Shown here in pieces: positions 53,078 to 60,491 of a DNA stretch of 64,000 bases. Positions within the stretch are counted from its first letter, which is position 1. Every line of letters starts with the position of its first letter. Source of the stretch: Amycolatopsis lexingtonensis (lineage in GTDB: Bacteria; Actinomycetota; Actinomycetes; Mycobacteriales; Pseudonocardiaceae); contig NZ_JADBEG010000001.1 in NCBI RefSeq assembly GCF_014873755.1, positions 622,501-686,500 on the forward strand. The letters are read 5' to 3'. Position numbers and translations under genes: made by a program. A model generated the notes under the pieces. It did not search any database and was not told the origin of the DNA. It was given only the letters and a program-made list of their open reading frames with translations.

Positions 53078-54304
53078 TACAGCTCCTTCCCCTTGGTCTC
53101 CGGCATGGTCAGGTAGACCGCGACGCCGAGCAGGGCGGCCGCTGCCACGTAGACCCACACCAGGTGGCCGAGGTGGTTGGCGTTGAGCCAGGCCGATGCC
53201 GGTGGTGCGCACCTCGGCGGGGAACTGCTCGGCCATGATCACCGCGCAGTTCGCCGAGTAGCCGACGATCAGCACCAGGCCGATCAGCTCGATGACGAAG
53301 ACGCTCCAGAAGCTGTTGCCCAGGAAGTGGAACGCGGGCCAGGCGAACACCACGAACCCGGCGGCGAACGCGGTCATCGTCGCCTTGCGCCCGATCCGGT
53401 CGGACAGCAGGCCGCCGAACGGCAGCAGCGCGATGAACACGACCATGGCCAGGGTGTTGGCGAGCAGCGCCGTCTTGAGCGGGATGCCGGTGCTCAGGTG
53501 GGCGTAGGCCGGCATGTAGGAAACCCACACGTAGTAGATCAGCGTGCCGGCGATGGTCACCCCGGCCACGCGCAGCGCCGCGCCCGGGTGGTCGCGCAGC
53601 ATCGCGACGAGCGGGTTGCGCCGCGGCTTCGCGGCGATCTTCGTGAACGCCTCGGTTTCGTGCACCGACACGCGCAGCCACAGGCCGACCAGGCCGAGCA
53701 GGCCGGCGATGCCGAACGCGAGCCGCCAGCCCCAGCTGTGCAGGTCGCCCTCGGACAGCGTCGAGTTGAGGATCGTGCCCATCAGCGCGGCGATCAGCGA
53801 ACCCAGGCCGACCGAGACCTGCTGCCACGAACCGGCGAACGCGCGGCGCCCGGGTGCCGCGGATTCGATGAGGAACGCCGAGGAGGACCCGAATTCGCCG
53901 CCCGCCGAGAAGCCCTGGACGAGCCGGGCGAGCAGCAGCACGATCGGCGCCAGCACGCCGATCTGCGCGTACGTCGGGCACAGCGCGATGACGATCGACG
54001 CCCCGGCCATCAGCGAGATGGTGAGCGTCAGGCCCTTCTTGCGGCCCTTCCGGTCGGCGTACGCGCCCAGGACCGCGCCGCCGATCGGCCGCATGACGAA
54101 CCCGACGGCGAACACGGCCAACGTGGACAGCAGTGCGGTGGTTTCGTTGCCCCCGGCGAAGAACTGGCCGGCGAAGACCGGAGCGAAGGTCGCGTACACG
54201 GCCCAGTCGACCCACTCGACGGTGTTGCCGACGGCGCCGGCGACGATCGCCTTGCGCTGCTGGGCCGTCAGCCGGTGGCTTGCGACGGTGTCCACAGTGG
54301 TCAT
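53077..54304 (-). pseudogene. MHS-family MFS transporter broken by an internal deletion and frameshift
   Basis: From ATG 54304 the first 370 or so residues are a normal metabolite:H+ symporter (VEWVDWAVYATFAPVFAGQFF, ADRKGRKKGLTL, RLVQGFSAGGEFGSS). After EVRTTGIGL near position 53190 the frame changes. The expected C-terminal tail, WLNANHLGHLVWVY...YLTMPETKGKEL ending TAG at 53077, continues in another frame. About 17-20 residues of transmembrane helix 11 appear to be missing at the junction. As read, the protein runs into the SDR frame instead of stopping. It is either a true mutation or an assembly error. Its role would have been uptake of an organic acid or related substrate for the operon. 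Confidence 0.75.
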
Positions 54305-55188
54305 GGCTGCTCCTGCCGGACGTGGTCGGCGATCTGGGCGTGCGTGGCGTACCAGACGCCGTCGTGGCCGTCGACGTGGTCGAGCAGTTCGGCCAGGATC
54401 GCGAGCCGGGACCGGTGCCCGATGATGTGCGGGTGCATGGTGAGCTGGAAGATCCCGCCCTCGGCGTACGCGGCGTCGAACTCGTCGCGCCAGATCGAGA
54501 GCACGCCGCGCGGCGGGGTGTAGGGCCGCAGTGACGCGAAGCGGTCCATCATGAAGTAGGGCGCGTCGTCGCGGATCCACTCGACCGGCAGCTCCACGAT
54601 CCCGGTGGGCTCGCCGTGTTCGAGCAGCTCGTAGCAGTCGTCGTCGGCCATCAGCGACGAGTCGTAGGTCAGGCCCAGCTCGCGGGTGATGGCGAGGGTG
54701 TGCGCGGAGAAGTCCCACGACGGCGTCCGGATGCCGGTCGGACGGGTGCCGGCGAGCCGTTCGAGCACGTCGGCGGCGCGGAAGGCGAGGTCGCGCTCTT
54801 CGGTTTCGGTGAGCGAGGTGTTGCGTTCGTGGATCCAGCCGTGCAGCGCCACTTCGTGCCCGGCGTCCACATAGGACTTGACTTCGCCGTCGTGCAGCAG
54901 CGCCGACACGGCGGGCACGAAGAACGACGCGGGTGCGTTGTGCCGCTGCAGGAGCTTCAGGATGCGCGGGACGCCGACCCGGGCTCCGTACTCGCCCTGC
55001 GCCAGCTTGCCGGGCAGGACTTCGCCGTCGCGCAGCGCGGGCGTCTCGTGGTCGGAGTCGAAGGACAGCGCCACCGCCACCTTCGCGCCGCCGGGCCACG
55101 CGGCCGGGCGCAGCGGACGCCCCGCGCGGACGTGCTCGACGTGCCCGCGCCAGGTCGCTTCGTCCCACTGCCAAGGGTTTTCGGTCAT
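54301..55188 (-). CDS. polysaccharide deacetylase-fold hydrolase (PuuE/HpPgdA-like)
   Basis: This 295-residue NodB-domain protein has ALSFDSDHETP (catalytic and metal Asp), ALHGWIHER (metal His pair) and GIRTPSWDFS. It has no signal peptide, which suits the cytoplasmic branch that includes allantoinase PuuE and cyclic imidases instead of cell-wall deacetylases. It follows the Lrp regulator with an ATGA overlap and precedes the transporter. Hydrolysis of a cyclic or linear amide, followed by M20 peptidase action, would make a coherent catabolic route; this is inference. Confidence 0.8.
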   Translation of the reverse strand: MTENPWQWDEATWRGHVEHVRAGRPLRPAAWPGGAKVAVALSFDSDHETPALRDGEVLPGKLAQGEYGARVGVPRILKLLQRHNAPASFFVPAVSALLHDGEVKSYVDAGHEVALHGWIHERNTSLTETEERDLAFRAADVLERLAGTRPTGIRTPSWDFSAHTLAITRELGLTYDSSLMADDDCYELLEHGEPTGIVELPVEWIRDDAPYFMMDRFASLRPYTPPRGVLSIWRDEFDAAYAEGGIFQLTMHPHIIGHRSRLAILAELLDHVDGHDGVWYATHAQIADHVRQEQP

Positions 55189-56201
55189 GCGTCCTCCAGC
55201 TTGGCGGCGGGCGTCGGGGCCCACGCGCGCTTGAGCGTCGAAACCTGCAGGGTCACGTCGGCCTCCCGGAGCCCGGGCAGCGCGCCGACGACGTCGGTGG
55301 TGTGCCGGTACAGCTCGCCGTAGTGCCGCAGCACGATCTGGCCGACGAGGTTGAACCGGCCGGTGGTGGCGCTCAGGTACTTCGTGCCGGGGTGGGCGGC
55401 GAGCTGCTGCCCGGCGCGGTCGAGCTCGCCGGGGACCACCGAGAGCCAGAGCATGAATTCGAGGGCGTAGCCGAACATCGACGGCTCGGCGAGCGTCCGG
55501 AACCGCAGGCACCCGCGGCGCACCAGCGAATCGACGCGGCGGGCCACAGTGGACTCACTGGTGCCGACCAGTTTGGACACTTCCTTGAACGCCACCCGGC
55601 CGTCTTCGCCCAGGGCGGCGCAGATCGCGAGGTCCAGTTCGTCGAGCTGCTCGGGCGGGCGCTCCCAGTGCTGCTCCTCGAACGGCCGCACCTCCCCGCC
55701 GCGCAGCTCGGCGACGGCCTCGCGGCTCAGCTCGCCGGAGTCCCAGTCGTGGTTGGAGGTGAACGTCCGCATCACGGCGAAGGTCTCGGCGCCACGGACG
55801 TTCCCGTCGCCGGGGAAGCCGTTTTCCTGCAGCCGCGCGATGTCGCGGTAGGACGGGAGGACGAACTCGGCGGAGCAGTCGGCACTGCCGGCGAGCACGG
55901 TCGCGTACCGCACCTCGGGCCGCGCGGCGAGCGCCTCGGCCACGCGAGCGGCCGTACCGGGACGGCACCGCAGCCGCGCGAGCACCGGCACGCCGAGACC
56001 GCACCGCAGCACGTCCACGACCCCGATCACCCGGAGCCGTCCGCTGTCGGTGAGCTGCGCGGCGCGCCGGAGGACGGTGGACTCGCTCGCTCCGACGTGC
56101 CGGGCGATGGCGCCCCACGACGCCCGCCCGTTGAGCTGCAGGGCGGCGACGATCCGCCGGTCCAGTTCAGGTGCCTTGCCTTCGATCTGCACGAGAGGCA
56201 T
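55185..56201 (-). CDS. double-domain Lrp/AsnC-family regulator
   Basis: This 338-residue protein is two Lrp units in tandem. The first helix-turn-helix is at about residues 12-55 (LDRRIVAALQLNGRASWGAIARHVGASESTVLRRAAQL) and the second at about 187-230 (LDLAICAALGEDGRVAFKEVSKLVGTSESTVARRVDSLV), each followed by a ligand-binding (RAM-like) domain. Most Lrp proteins have one unit. It heads the catabolic operon at 56201-50183 and is its probable regulator, sensing an amino acid or the substrate. A large inverted repeat lies 73 bases upstream. Confidence 0.86.
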   Translation of the reverse strand: MPLVQIEGKAPELDRRIVAALQLNGRASWGAIARHVGASESTVLRRAAQLTDSGRLRVIGVVDVLRCGLGVPVLARLRCRPGTAARVAEALAARPEVRYATVLAGSADCSAEFVLPSYRDIARLQENGFPGDGNVRGAETFAVMRTFTSNHDWDSGELSREAVAELRGGEVRPFEEQHWERPPEQLDELDLAICAALGEDGRVAFKEVSKLVGTSESTVARRVDSLVRRGCLRFRTLAEPSMFGYALEFMLWLSVVPGELDRAGQQLAAHPGTKYLSATTGRFNLVGQIVLRHYGELYRHTTDVVGALPGLREADVTLQVSTLKRAWAPTPAAKLEDA

Positions 56202-56273
56202 CCTGAATGCAGGAAAACGTCAAGTCAAGAGGTGTGGATGCAAGAATGCGTCACCCTCGTCTTCGGCCGGTTC

Positions 56274-56362
56274 AAGCGCCCCAATGTGGCCTTGGTTGCG
56301 TCTTGCGCACCGAAGGCCGCCTTGGGTGCGTCTGACGCACCCAACGCCACATTGGGGCGCTT
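56274..56362. repeat. large multi-hairpin inverted repeat
   Basis: Perfect 17-base arms (AAGCGCCCCAATGTGGC and its complement, 56274-56290 and 56346-56362) enclose 55 bases holding two similar hairpins. The right one is GGGTGCGTC-T-GACGCACCC (56324-56342), perfect with 9-base arms. The left one around 56290-56320 is imperfect. It lies between the Lrp start and the PfkB stop, and could be a terminator-like or mobile repeat of the genome. Confidence 0.75.
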
Positions 56363-56378
56363 TGGGCGGGAGCGGGGG

Positions 56379-57314
56379 TCAGGCGAGGGTGGGAGTAGCT
56401 GCGGCGAAGGCGTCCGCCGCGGCGAGGTCGAAGTCGCCGTGGTCGCTGCCGAGGCCCTGGGCCACCAGTGCCGCCGCCGCGCTGCCCAGCACCGCCGCAT
56501 CACGCAGGGAATGGCCGAGACCCAGGCCGCGCAGGAAGCCCGCCGAGAACGCGTCGCCGCAGCCGGTCGTGTCCACCACCGGCACGGCGAACGCGGGCAC
56601 CGCGATGGTTTCCGCCGCCGTCACCACCAAAGCGCCGCGCGCGCCCCGCGTGACCGCCACGCAGCCGACGCCCGCGTCGAGCAGCGCGTGGGCACCGGCT
56701 TCGAGCGTGGCCGCGTTCGTCAAGCCCAGCAACTGTTCCTCGTTCGGCAGCAGGTAGTCCAAAGCGGACAACGCGGGCGCGAGCCAGGCCAGTACGCCGG
56801 GGTCGCCGGGGGCGAGCAGGTCGGCCGACGTCACCACGCCCGCCGCGCGCGCCGGGGCGAGGATCTTCGCCGCCTTCTCGCCGCCCATCAGCTCCGGCCC
56901 GCCCAGGTGCAGGTGGGTCGCGCGGGTGATGTCGGGCATGGGGGCGTCGGACGGCTCGTAGGTCAGGTTCGCGCCGGGGACGTGGAACGCGGGCCGGCTG
57001 CCGTCGGCGCGGATGGGCAGTACCGACGCCGAGGTCTGCACGCCGTCGCGGCGCAGGACCAGGGACGTGTCGACGCCGTGGCGGGCGAGCATCGCCAGCA
57101 GCAGGTCGCCGACCGGGTCGGTGCCGATCGCGCCGGCCGTGCGGACCGTCGCGCCCAGCTTGGCCAGCGTGACCGCCGTGCCCGCGGCGGTGCCCGCCGG
57201 GCCGAACCGGATCTGCTCCACCAGCGTCGCGCCCTGGCCGTCCGGGATGGCTTCGACCGGGCGGACCTGCACGTCGAACACGTGCGCGCCGAGCGTCACG
57301 ACCGTCTGCGTCAC
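56379..57314 (-). CDS. PfkB-family carbohydrate kinase
   Basis: This 311-residue ribokinase-fold protein has the substrate-side glycine motif FGPAGTAAGTAVTLAKLG near residue 37 and the C-terminal signature VVDTTGCGDAFSAGFLRGLGLG, where GAGD is replaced by GCGD with the catalytic Asp intact. It phosphorylates a sugar or nucleoside with ATP. GTG 57314 overlaps the stop of the class II aldolase gene, so a kinase-aldolase route for a sugar is likely. The substrate is not readable. Confidence 0.84.
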   Translation of the reverse strand: MTQTVVTLGAHVFDVQVRPVEAIPDGQGATLVEQIRFGPAGTAAGTAVTLAKLGATVRTAGAIGTDPVGDLLLAMLARHGVDTSLVLRRDGVQTSASVLPIRADGSRPAFHVPGANLTYEPSDAPMPDITRATHLHLGGPELMGGEKAAKILAPARAAGVVTSADLLAPGDPGVLAWLAPALSALDYLLPNEEQLLGLTNAATLEAGAHALLDAGVGCVAVTRGARGALVVTAAETIAVPAFAVPVVDTTGCGDAFSAGFLRGLGLGHSLRDAAVLGSAAAALVAQGLGSDHGDFDLAAADAFAAATPTLA

Positions 57315-57961
57315 CGCCCGTACCCCCGGCGCACGGCCGCGGCGACGACGGCTTCCTGCTGGGCGGAGTCCAGGACCCGCGGCGCGCCGAGCGTCGCGGC
57401 CCGCACGTACAGGCCGCACGCCCACTCGAGCAGCAGCGCGTTGTCGACCGCGGCTTCGAGGGTCGGGCCGTGGGCGACCGCGCCGTGGCTGGCCAGCAGC
57501 GCCGCGGACTTGCCGTCGAGCGCGGTGAGGGTTTCCGCGGCCAGCTCCGCCGACCCGAAGACGGCGAACGGCGCGACCCGGATCGCGCCGCCGAGGGCCA
57601 GCTGCTGGTAGTGGACGCAGGGCAGTTCGTCGAGCACCAGCGACACCGCCGTGGCCTGCGGGGAGTGGGTGTGCACCACCGCGCCCGCGCCGTAGCGCCG
57701 GTAGATCCCCAGGTGCAGCTCCAGTTCCGAGGTCGGCGCGCGCTCGCCGGCGACCACCTCGCCGTCCAGGTCGACGACCGTGACGTCGTCCGCGGTGGCC
57801 CGGCCCAGCACGACGCCGGTCGCGGTCACCGCCACGTGCTCGCCCACCCGGACGCTCACGTTGCCCGCGCTGCCGATGAGCAGGCCTTCGCCCGCGAGCC
57901 CGTGACAGGCCCTCGCCACCGATCGCCGCGCTTCGTCGAGCGTCGAACTCGCGTCTGCCAT
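57311..57961 (-). CDS. class II aldolase/adducin-family protein (fuculose-phosphate aldolase type)
   Basis: This 216-residue protein has the zinc-site HTHSPQA (His-x-His) near residue 97, a catalytic Glu in APTSELELHLGIYR, and a third His in LASHGAVAHG. It begins with GNVSVRVGEHVAVTATG, the phosphate-binding loop. The expected reaction is retro-aldol cleavage of a ketose or ulose phosphate made by the adjoining PfkB kinase. It is divergent from a TetR gene with a 54-base spacer. Confidence 0.84.
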   Translation of the reverse strand: MADASSTLDEARRSVARACHGLAGEGLLIGSAGNVSVRVGEHVAVTATGVVLGRATADDVTVVDLDGEVVAGERAPTSELELHLGIYRRYGAGAVVHTHSPQATAVSLVLDELPCVHYQQLALGGAIRVAPFAVFGSAELAAETLTALDGKSAALLASHGAVAHGPTLEAAVDNALLLEWACGLYVRAATLGAPRVLDSAQQEAVVAAAVRRGYGR

Positions 57962-58015
57962 GCGCCGAGGCTAGGATAAATCCGAAACAAAGTCACGTTC
58001 AGGTTTGGGGAGCGG

Positions 58016-58624
58016 ATGACCGAGGGCCGGCTGCGCCGGGTGCCGCGCCAGGCGCGCTCGCGGGAAAAGCTGGCCAGGGTGCTGGCGGCCGCCGACCGCC
58101 TGCTCGCCGCGGAAGGCGTCGAGGCGCTGACGACGACCCGCGTCGCCGCCGAGGCCGGGGTCCCGGTCGGGACGCTCTACCAGTACCTGCCGGACCGCGA
58201 GGCGATCACCGAGGCGCTGGCGGTGGGGTACCTCGCCCGGCTGGAAGAGCTCATGGACTCCTTCGCCGGGCGGGCGGAGCAGGAGGCCTGGGACGACCCG
58301 GTCGGCCTGCTAGTCGACGCGTTCGCCGGGCTCTACCGCGCCGAACCCGGGTTCCGCGCCCTGTGGCTGGGGCGCGGCCTCACCGACGGCGCCCGGGAAG
58401 CCGACCGCGCGCACAAGCGCGTGATGGCCACCGGGGTGCACCGCATCCTGGTCGCGCAGCACCTCCTGCGCGACGACTACGCGGCCGCGGTGGCCTGCCG
58501 CACGGCGTTCCTCGCCGCGGACGCCGTGCTCCAGGAAGCGTTCCGCGGCGACGGCGCACCCGAGTTGCTGGACCCGGTCAAGACGATGCTGCGGGCGTAC
58601 CTCGGGCAGCTGCCCCGGCCGTAG
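58016..58624 (+). CDS. TetR-family transcriptional regulator
   Basis: This 202-residue regulator has a helix-turn-helix at about residues 22-66 (AADRLLAAEGVEALTTTRVAAEAGVPVGTLYQYLPDREAITEAL). It is divergent from the aldolase/kinase pair and is a likely repressor of it. The 54-base spacer holds a GGATAAATCC palindrome and the pair AACAAAG/CAGGTTT, but I see no single convincing operator. Its 3' end overlaps the convergent methyltransferase by 47 bases. Confidence 0.86.
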   Translation: MTEGRLRRVPRQARSREKLARVLAAADRLLAAEGVEALTTTRVAAEAGVPVGTLYQYLPDREAITEALAVGYLARLEELMDSFAGRAEQEAWDDPVGLLVDAFAGLYRAEPGFRALWLGRGLTDGAREADRAHKRVMATGVHRILVAQHLLRDDYAAAVACRTAFLAADAVLQEAFRGDGAPELLDPVKTMLRAYLGQLPRP

Positions 58625-59453
58625 CGACGAGGAACTCCTCGCCGCGGGCGATCCGCAGGCCGTCCGCGCGGCCCGCGAAGTACCGCTCGTTCAGCTCGTC
58701 GCCCGAAACGTGCACCGCGGCGCCGAACCCGGCTTCCCGGGCCAGCGCCAGCATTTCCGTGGGGGAGAAGGAGCTGACGAAGGGCGTGCCGGCCGCCTTC
58801 GCCTTGGCCGTGGTGGCGCGGTGCCGGGCGCGGTCGTCTTCGCCGAGGAGCTCGGGCGGCAGCATGAACGTCATCGCCAGCGTGGAGCCCGGGGCGAACC
58901 CGGCGATCCGGCGCAGCGTCGCCGCGTTCGCCTCCTTCGTCAGGTACATGCTGACGCCGGTGGACGCGACGACCGCCGGCTCGTCCGCCGCGAAGCCCGC
59001 CTCCGTGAGCCGGTCCCACCACGACGCGGCCTCGAAGTCGACCGGCACCAGCCGCAGCCACTCGGGCACGCCGAGGCCGAGTTCCTTCAGGCGCAAGCGT
59101 TTCCAGGCCTGCGGGCCCGGCTGGTCGACCTCGAACACGCGCAGGCGCGACGCGAATTCCTTGCGGCGCAGGGCAAAGGTTTCGAGCCCCGCACCGAGGA
59201 TGACGTACTGCCCGACGCCGCGGTCCGCCTGCTCCACGACCAGGTCCTCGACGAACCGGGCCCGCGCGACCATCCCGGCCCGGTAGCGGCCGGCGCCGGC
59301 CGGGTCCATGTCGTCGCGGTCCCGCCAGCCCGCGCCCGGATCGGCCAGGCGCAGGCCGAGTTCGTCGGCGAACACGTGCGGCGGCGGGTCGGCGGCGACG
59401 TGCAGGGCCCGCCACAACGCGGTCCGCACCGCGGTGCTGTCCGGCGCGGTCAC
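58578..59453 (-). CDS. class I SAM-dependent methyltransferase (LCMT/TIGR00027 type)
   Basis: This 291-residue protein has R-A-R-F in the N-terminal helix (MVARARFVEDLVVEQ), the SAM loop VILGAGLETFALR and FEVDQPGPQAWKRLRL, characteristic of the actinobacterial S-adenosyl-methyltransferase family related to leucine carboxyl methyltransferases. Substrates are unknown for most members; many form polyketide or lipid O-methyl esters. It starts with GTG one base after the VOC stop, so VOC and methyltransferase are co-transcribed. The 47-base tail overlap with TetR is unusually long. Confidence 0.83.
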   Translation of the reverse strand: MTAPDSTAVRTALWRALHVAADPPPHVFADELGLRLADPGAGWRDRDDMDPAGAGRYRAGMVARARFVEDLVVEQADRGVGQYVILGAGLETFALRRKEFASRLRVFEVDQPGPQAWKRLRLKELGLGVPEWLRLVPVDFEAASWWDRLTEAGFAADEPAVVASTGVSMYLTKEANAATLRRIAGFAPGSTLAMTFMLPPELLGEDDRARHRATTAKAKAAGTPFVSSFSPTEMLALAREAGFGAAVHVSGDELNERYFAGRADGLRIARGEEFLVATAGAAARGTPAASS

Positions 59454-59454
59454 G

Positions 59455-59799
59455 TCAGCCCGCCGCGGGCGCGGACAGCGTCCACGTCCGCCCGTCGGGG
59501 TCGCGGACGGTCATTTCGCGGGTCCCGTAGTGGGTTTCCTCGAACGGGGTGACCACTTCGACGATGTCGTCGGCCCGGAACGCGTCGGCGTCCGGCACCT
59601 TGAAGACGACCTGCTGCCGCGGTTCCTGGCTCTCGGGCACCTCGGCGATGAACAGGTACGGGCCGTCACCGTTGCGGAGCAGCCCCGAGTTGTGGTCGGT
59701 CGCGAAGTCGATTTCGTAGCCCAGTGCCTGGAAGAACTTGGCCGCCTTGCCCCAGTTGTGCGTCTCCAGGTAGACGGCGTCGATGCCTTCGGTCGTCAT
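59455..59799 (-). CDS. VOC-family protein
   Basis: This 114-residue protein is a small VOC fold with GIDAVYLETHNWGKAAKFFQALGYEIDF and the closing MTVRDPDGRTWTLSAP. Metal ligands are not all present (the first strand has Glu-Thr-His), so it may be a binding protein, not an enzyme. It lies one base from both the RHH gene upstream and the methyltransferase downstream, in a three-gene transcript. Confidence 0.8.
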   Translation of the reverse strand: MTTEGIDAVYLETHNWGKAAKFFQALGYEIDFATDHNSGLLRNGDGPYLFIAEVPESQEPRQQVVFKVPDADAFRADDIVEVVTPFEETHYGTREMTVRDPDGRTWTLSAPAAG

Positions 59800-59800
59800 G

Positions 59801-59953
59801 TCAGTGCTCCTCTTCGGTCCGGAGGTAGGCGCGCAGCGCTTCGGCGACGAGCGCCGACAGCGACTGCTCCGTTTCGACGGCGCGGTGCTTGACCTGCCGG
59901 ATCAGGCCGACCGGCAGGTACACGTTGAACTGCTTGACGTCTTCATCGCCCAC
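59801..59953 (-). CDS. small ribbon-helix-helix (CopG-like) protein
   Basis: This 50-residue protein reads [20 protein letters not shown] at its N-terminus, then [23 protein letters not shown]. The pattern of a beta strand (KQFNVYLP) and two amphipathic helices is that of ribbon-helix-helix repressors. GTG 59953 has no Shine-Dalgarno site, but TAGGGT ends six bases before it, which suggests a leaderless transcript. An 8-bp tandem repeat just upstream is a likely autoregulatory site. No adjacent toxin gene is seen; the next gene encodes a VOC protein. Confidence 0.75.
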   Translation of the reverse strand: MGDEDVKQFNVYLPVGLIRQVKHRAVETEQSLSALVAEALRAYLRTEEEH

Positions 59954-59963
59954 GGGCTGACCC

Positions 59964-59990
59964 TAGCATGCTAGCAAGGTAGCAAGCTAG
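59964..59990. promoter_or_regulatory. 8-bp tandem-repeat operator of the ribbon-helix-helix gene
   Basis: TAGCATGC, TAGCAAGG, TAGCAAGC and TAG follow one another with exact 8-base spacing at 59964-59990. CTAGCATGCTAG at 59963-59974 is also a perfect 12-base palindrome. Regular short repeats bound by successive RHH dimers are typical of this family. The array ends within the promoter of the 50-residue protein. Confidence 0.65.
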
Positions 59991-60001
59991 AGGTCTTGTA
60001 A

Positions 60002-60376
60002 CGTCCGAGGGCCGAGGGCGCCGAGACCGCGAATTTCCTGGATCCGCAGCCCTATCTGCGCGAGCTGCCGGGACTTGCTCTCCCGGTCGGCGCACGCGCG
60101 TTCGCCGCGGACCCCGAGCACTACGACTTCTGCAGTGCGAAGTGCGTCAAGGATCTCCGGATGGGGCAGCTGGCCGTTCGCGAGGCGGGGTACGCGAAGC
60201 TGGCGAGCCGGTCGGGTTCGAGCGGGCGCGTGTGGCCGGCCTCGCCGAGGCTCGGCGACCTCCAGCTGGACGAGATACTGCCGAATGCCGGTGGCTGTTC
60301 GCACGAGATCAAGTTCACCGGCGGGACCATCGTGATCGAGTGTGCGGACCTGACCGCGGAGTGGCTCAGCGCGTAG
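60002..60376 (+). pseudogene. 5'-truncated remnant of an unidentified gene
   Basis: An open frame of 124 codons reads plausibly as protein (NFLDPQPYLRELPG, then ARAFAADPEHYDFCSAKCVKDLRMGQL, ending IVIECADLTAEWLSA) yet has no ATG, GTG or TTG before codon 54 (ATG 60161). It begins right after an in-frame TAA next to the RHH operator array. Several codons (AAT, TAT, GAT, CTT) are less GC-biased than in neighbours. I read it as the 3' part of a gene whose start was lost, though a 71-residue protein from 60161 is possible. I do not recognise the family. Confidence 0.45.
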
Positions 60377-60450
60377 GTGCCGCCCGGTTCCGCCGTTCGC
60401 CGCTTGACGGCTGATCGCCGCGCCGTTCAGAATGCAAGCCGGACAACGCT

Positions 60451-60464
60451 TGTTAGCGTTAACA
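60451..60464 (+). promoter_or_regulatory. LacI-type operator TGTTAGCGTTAACA with promoter
   Basis: This 14-base box is the exact reverse complement of that at 144-157. TAACAT at 60460-60465 overlaps it and fits a -10 element, and a GGAG site at 60481-60484 precedes GTG 60492. The arrangement predicts repression of the alpha-galactosidase by a LacI-family protein not encoded in the window. Confidence 0.65.
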
Positions 60465-60491
60465 TTCTGACGACGAGGTCGGAGCGATGCC

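Noticed and set aside
52298..55174. A single 958-residue transporter-dehydrogenase fusion protein
   Set aside because: The joining segment is a frameshifted read of the transporter tail, and the SDR has its own GTG and GAAGGAG site.
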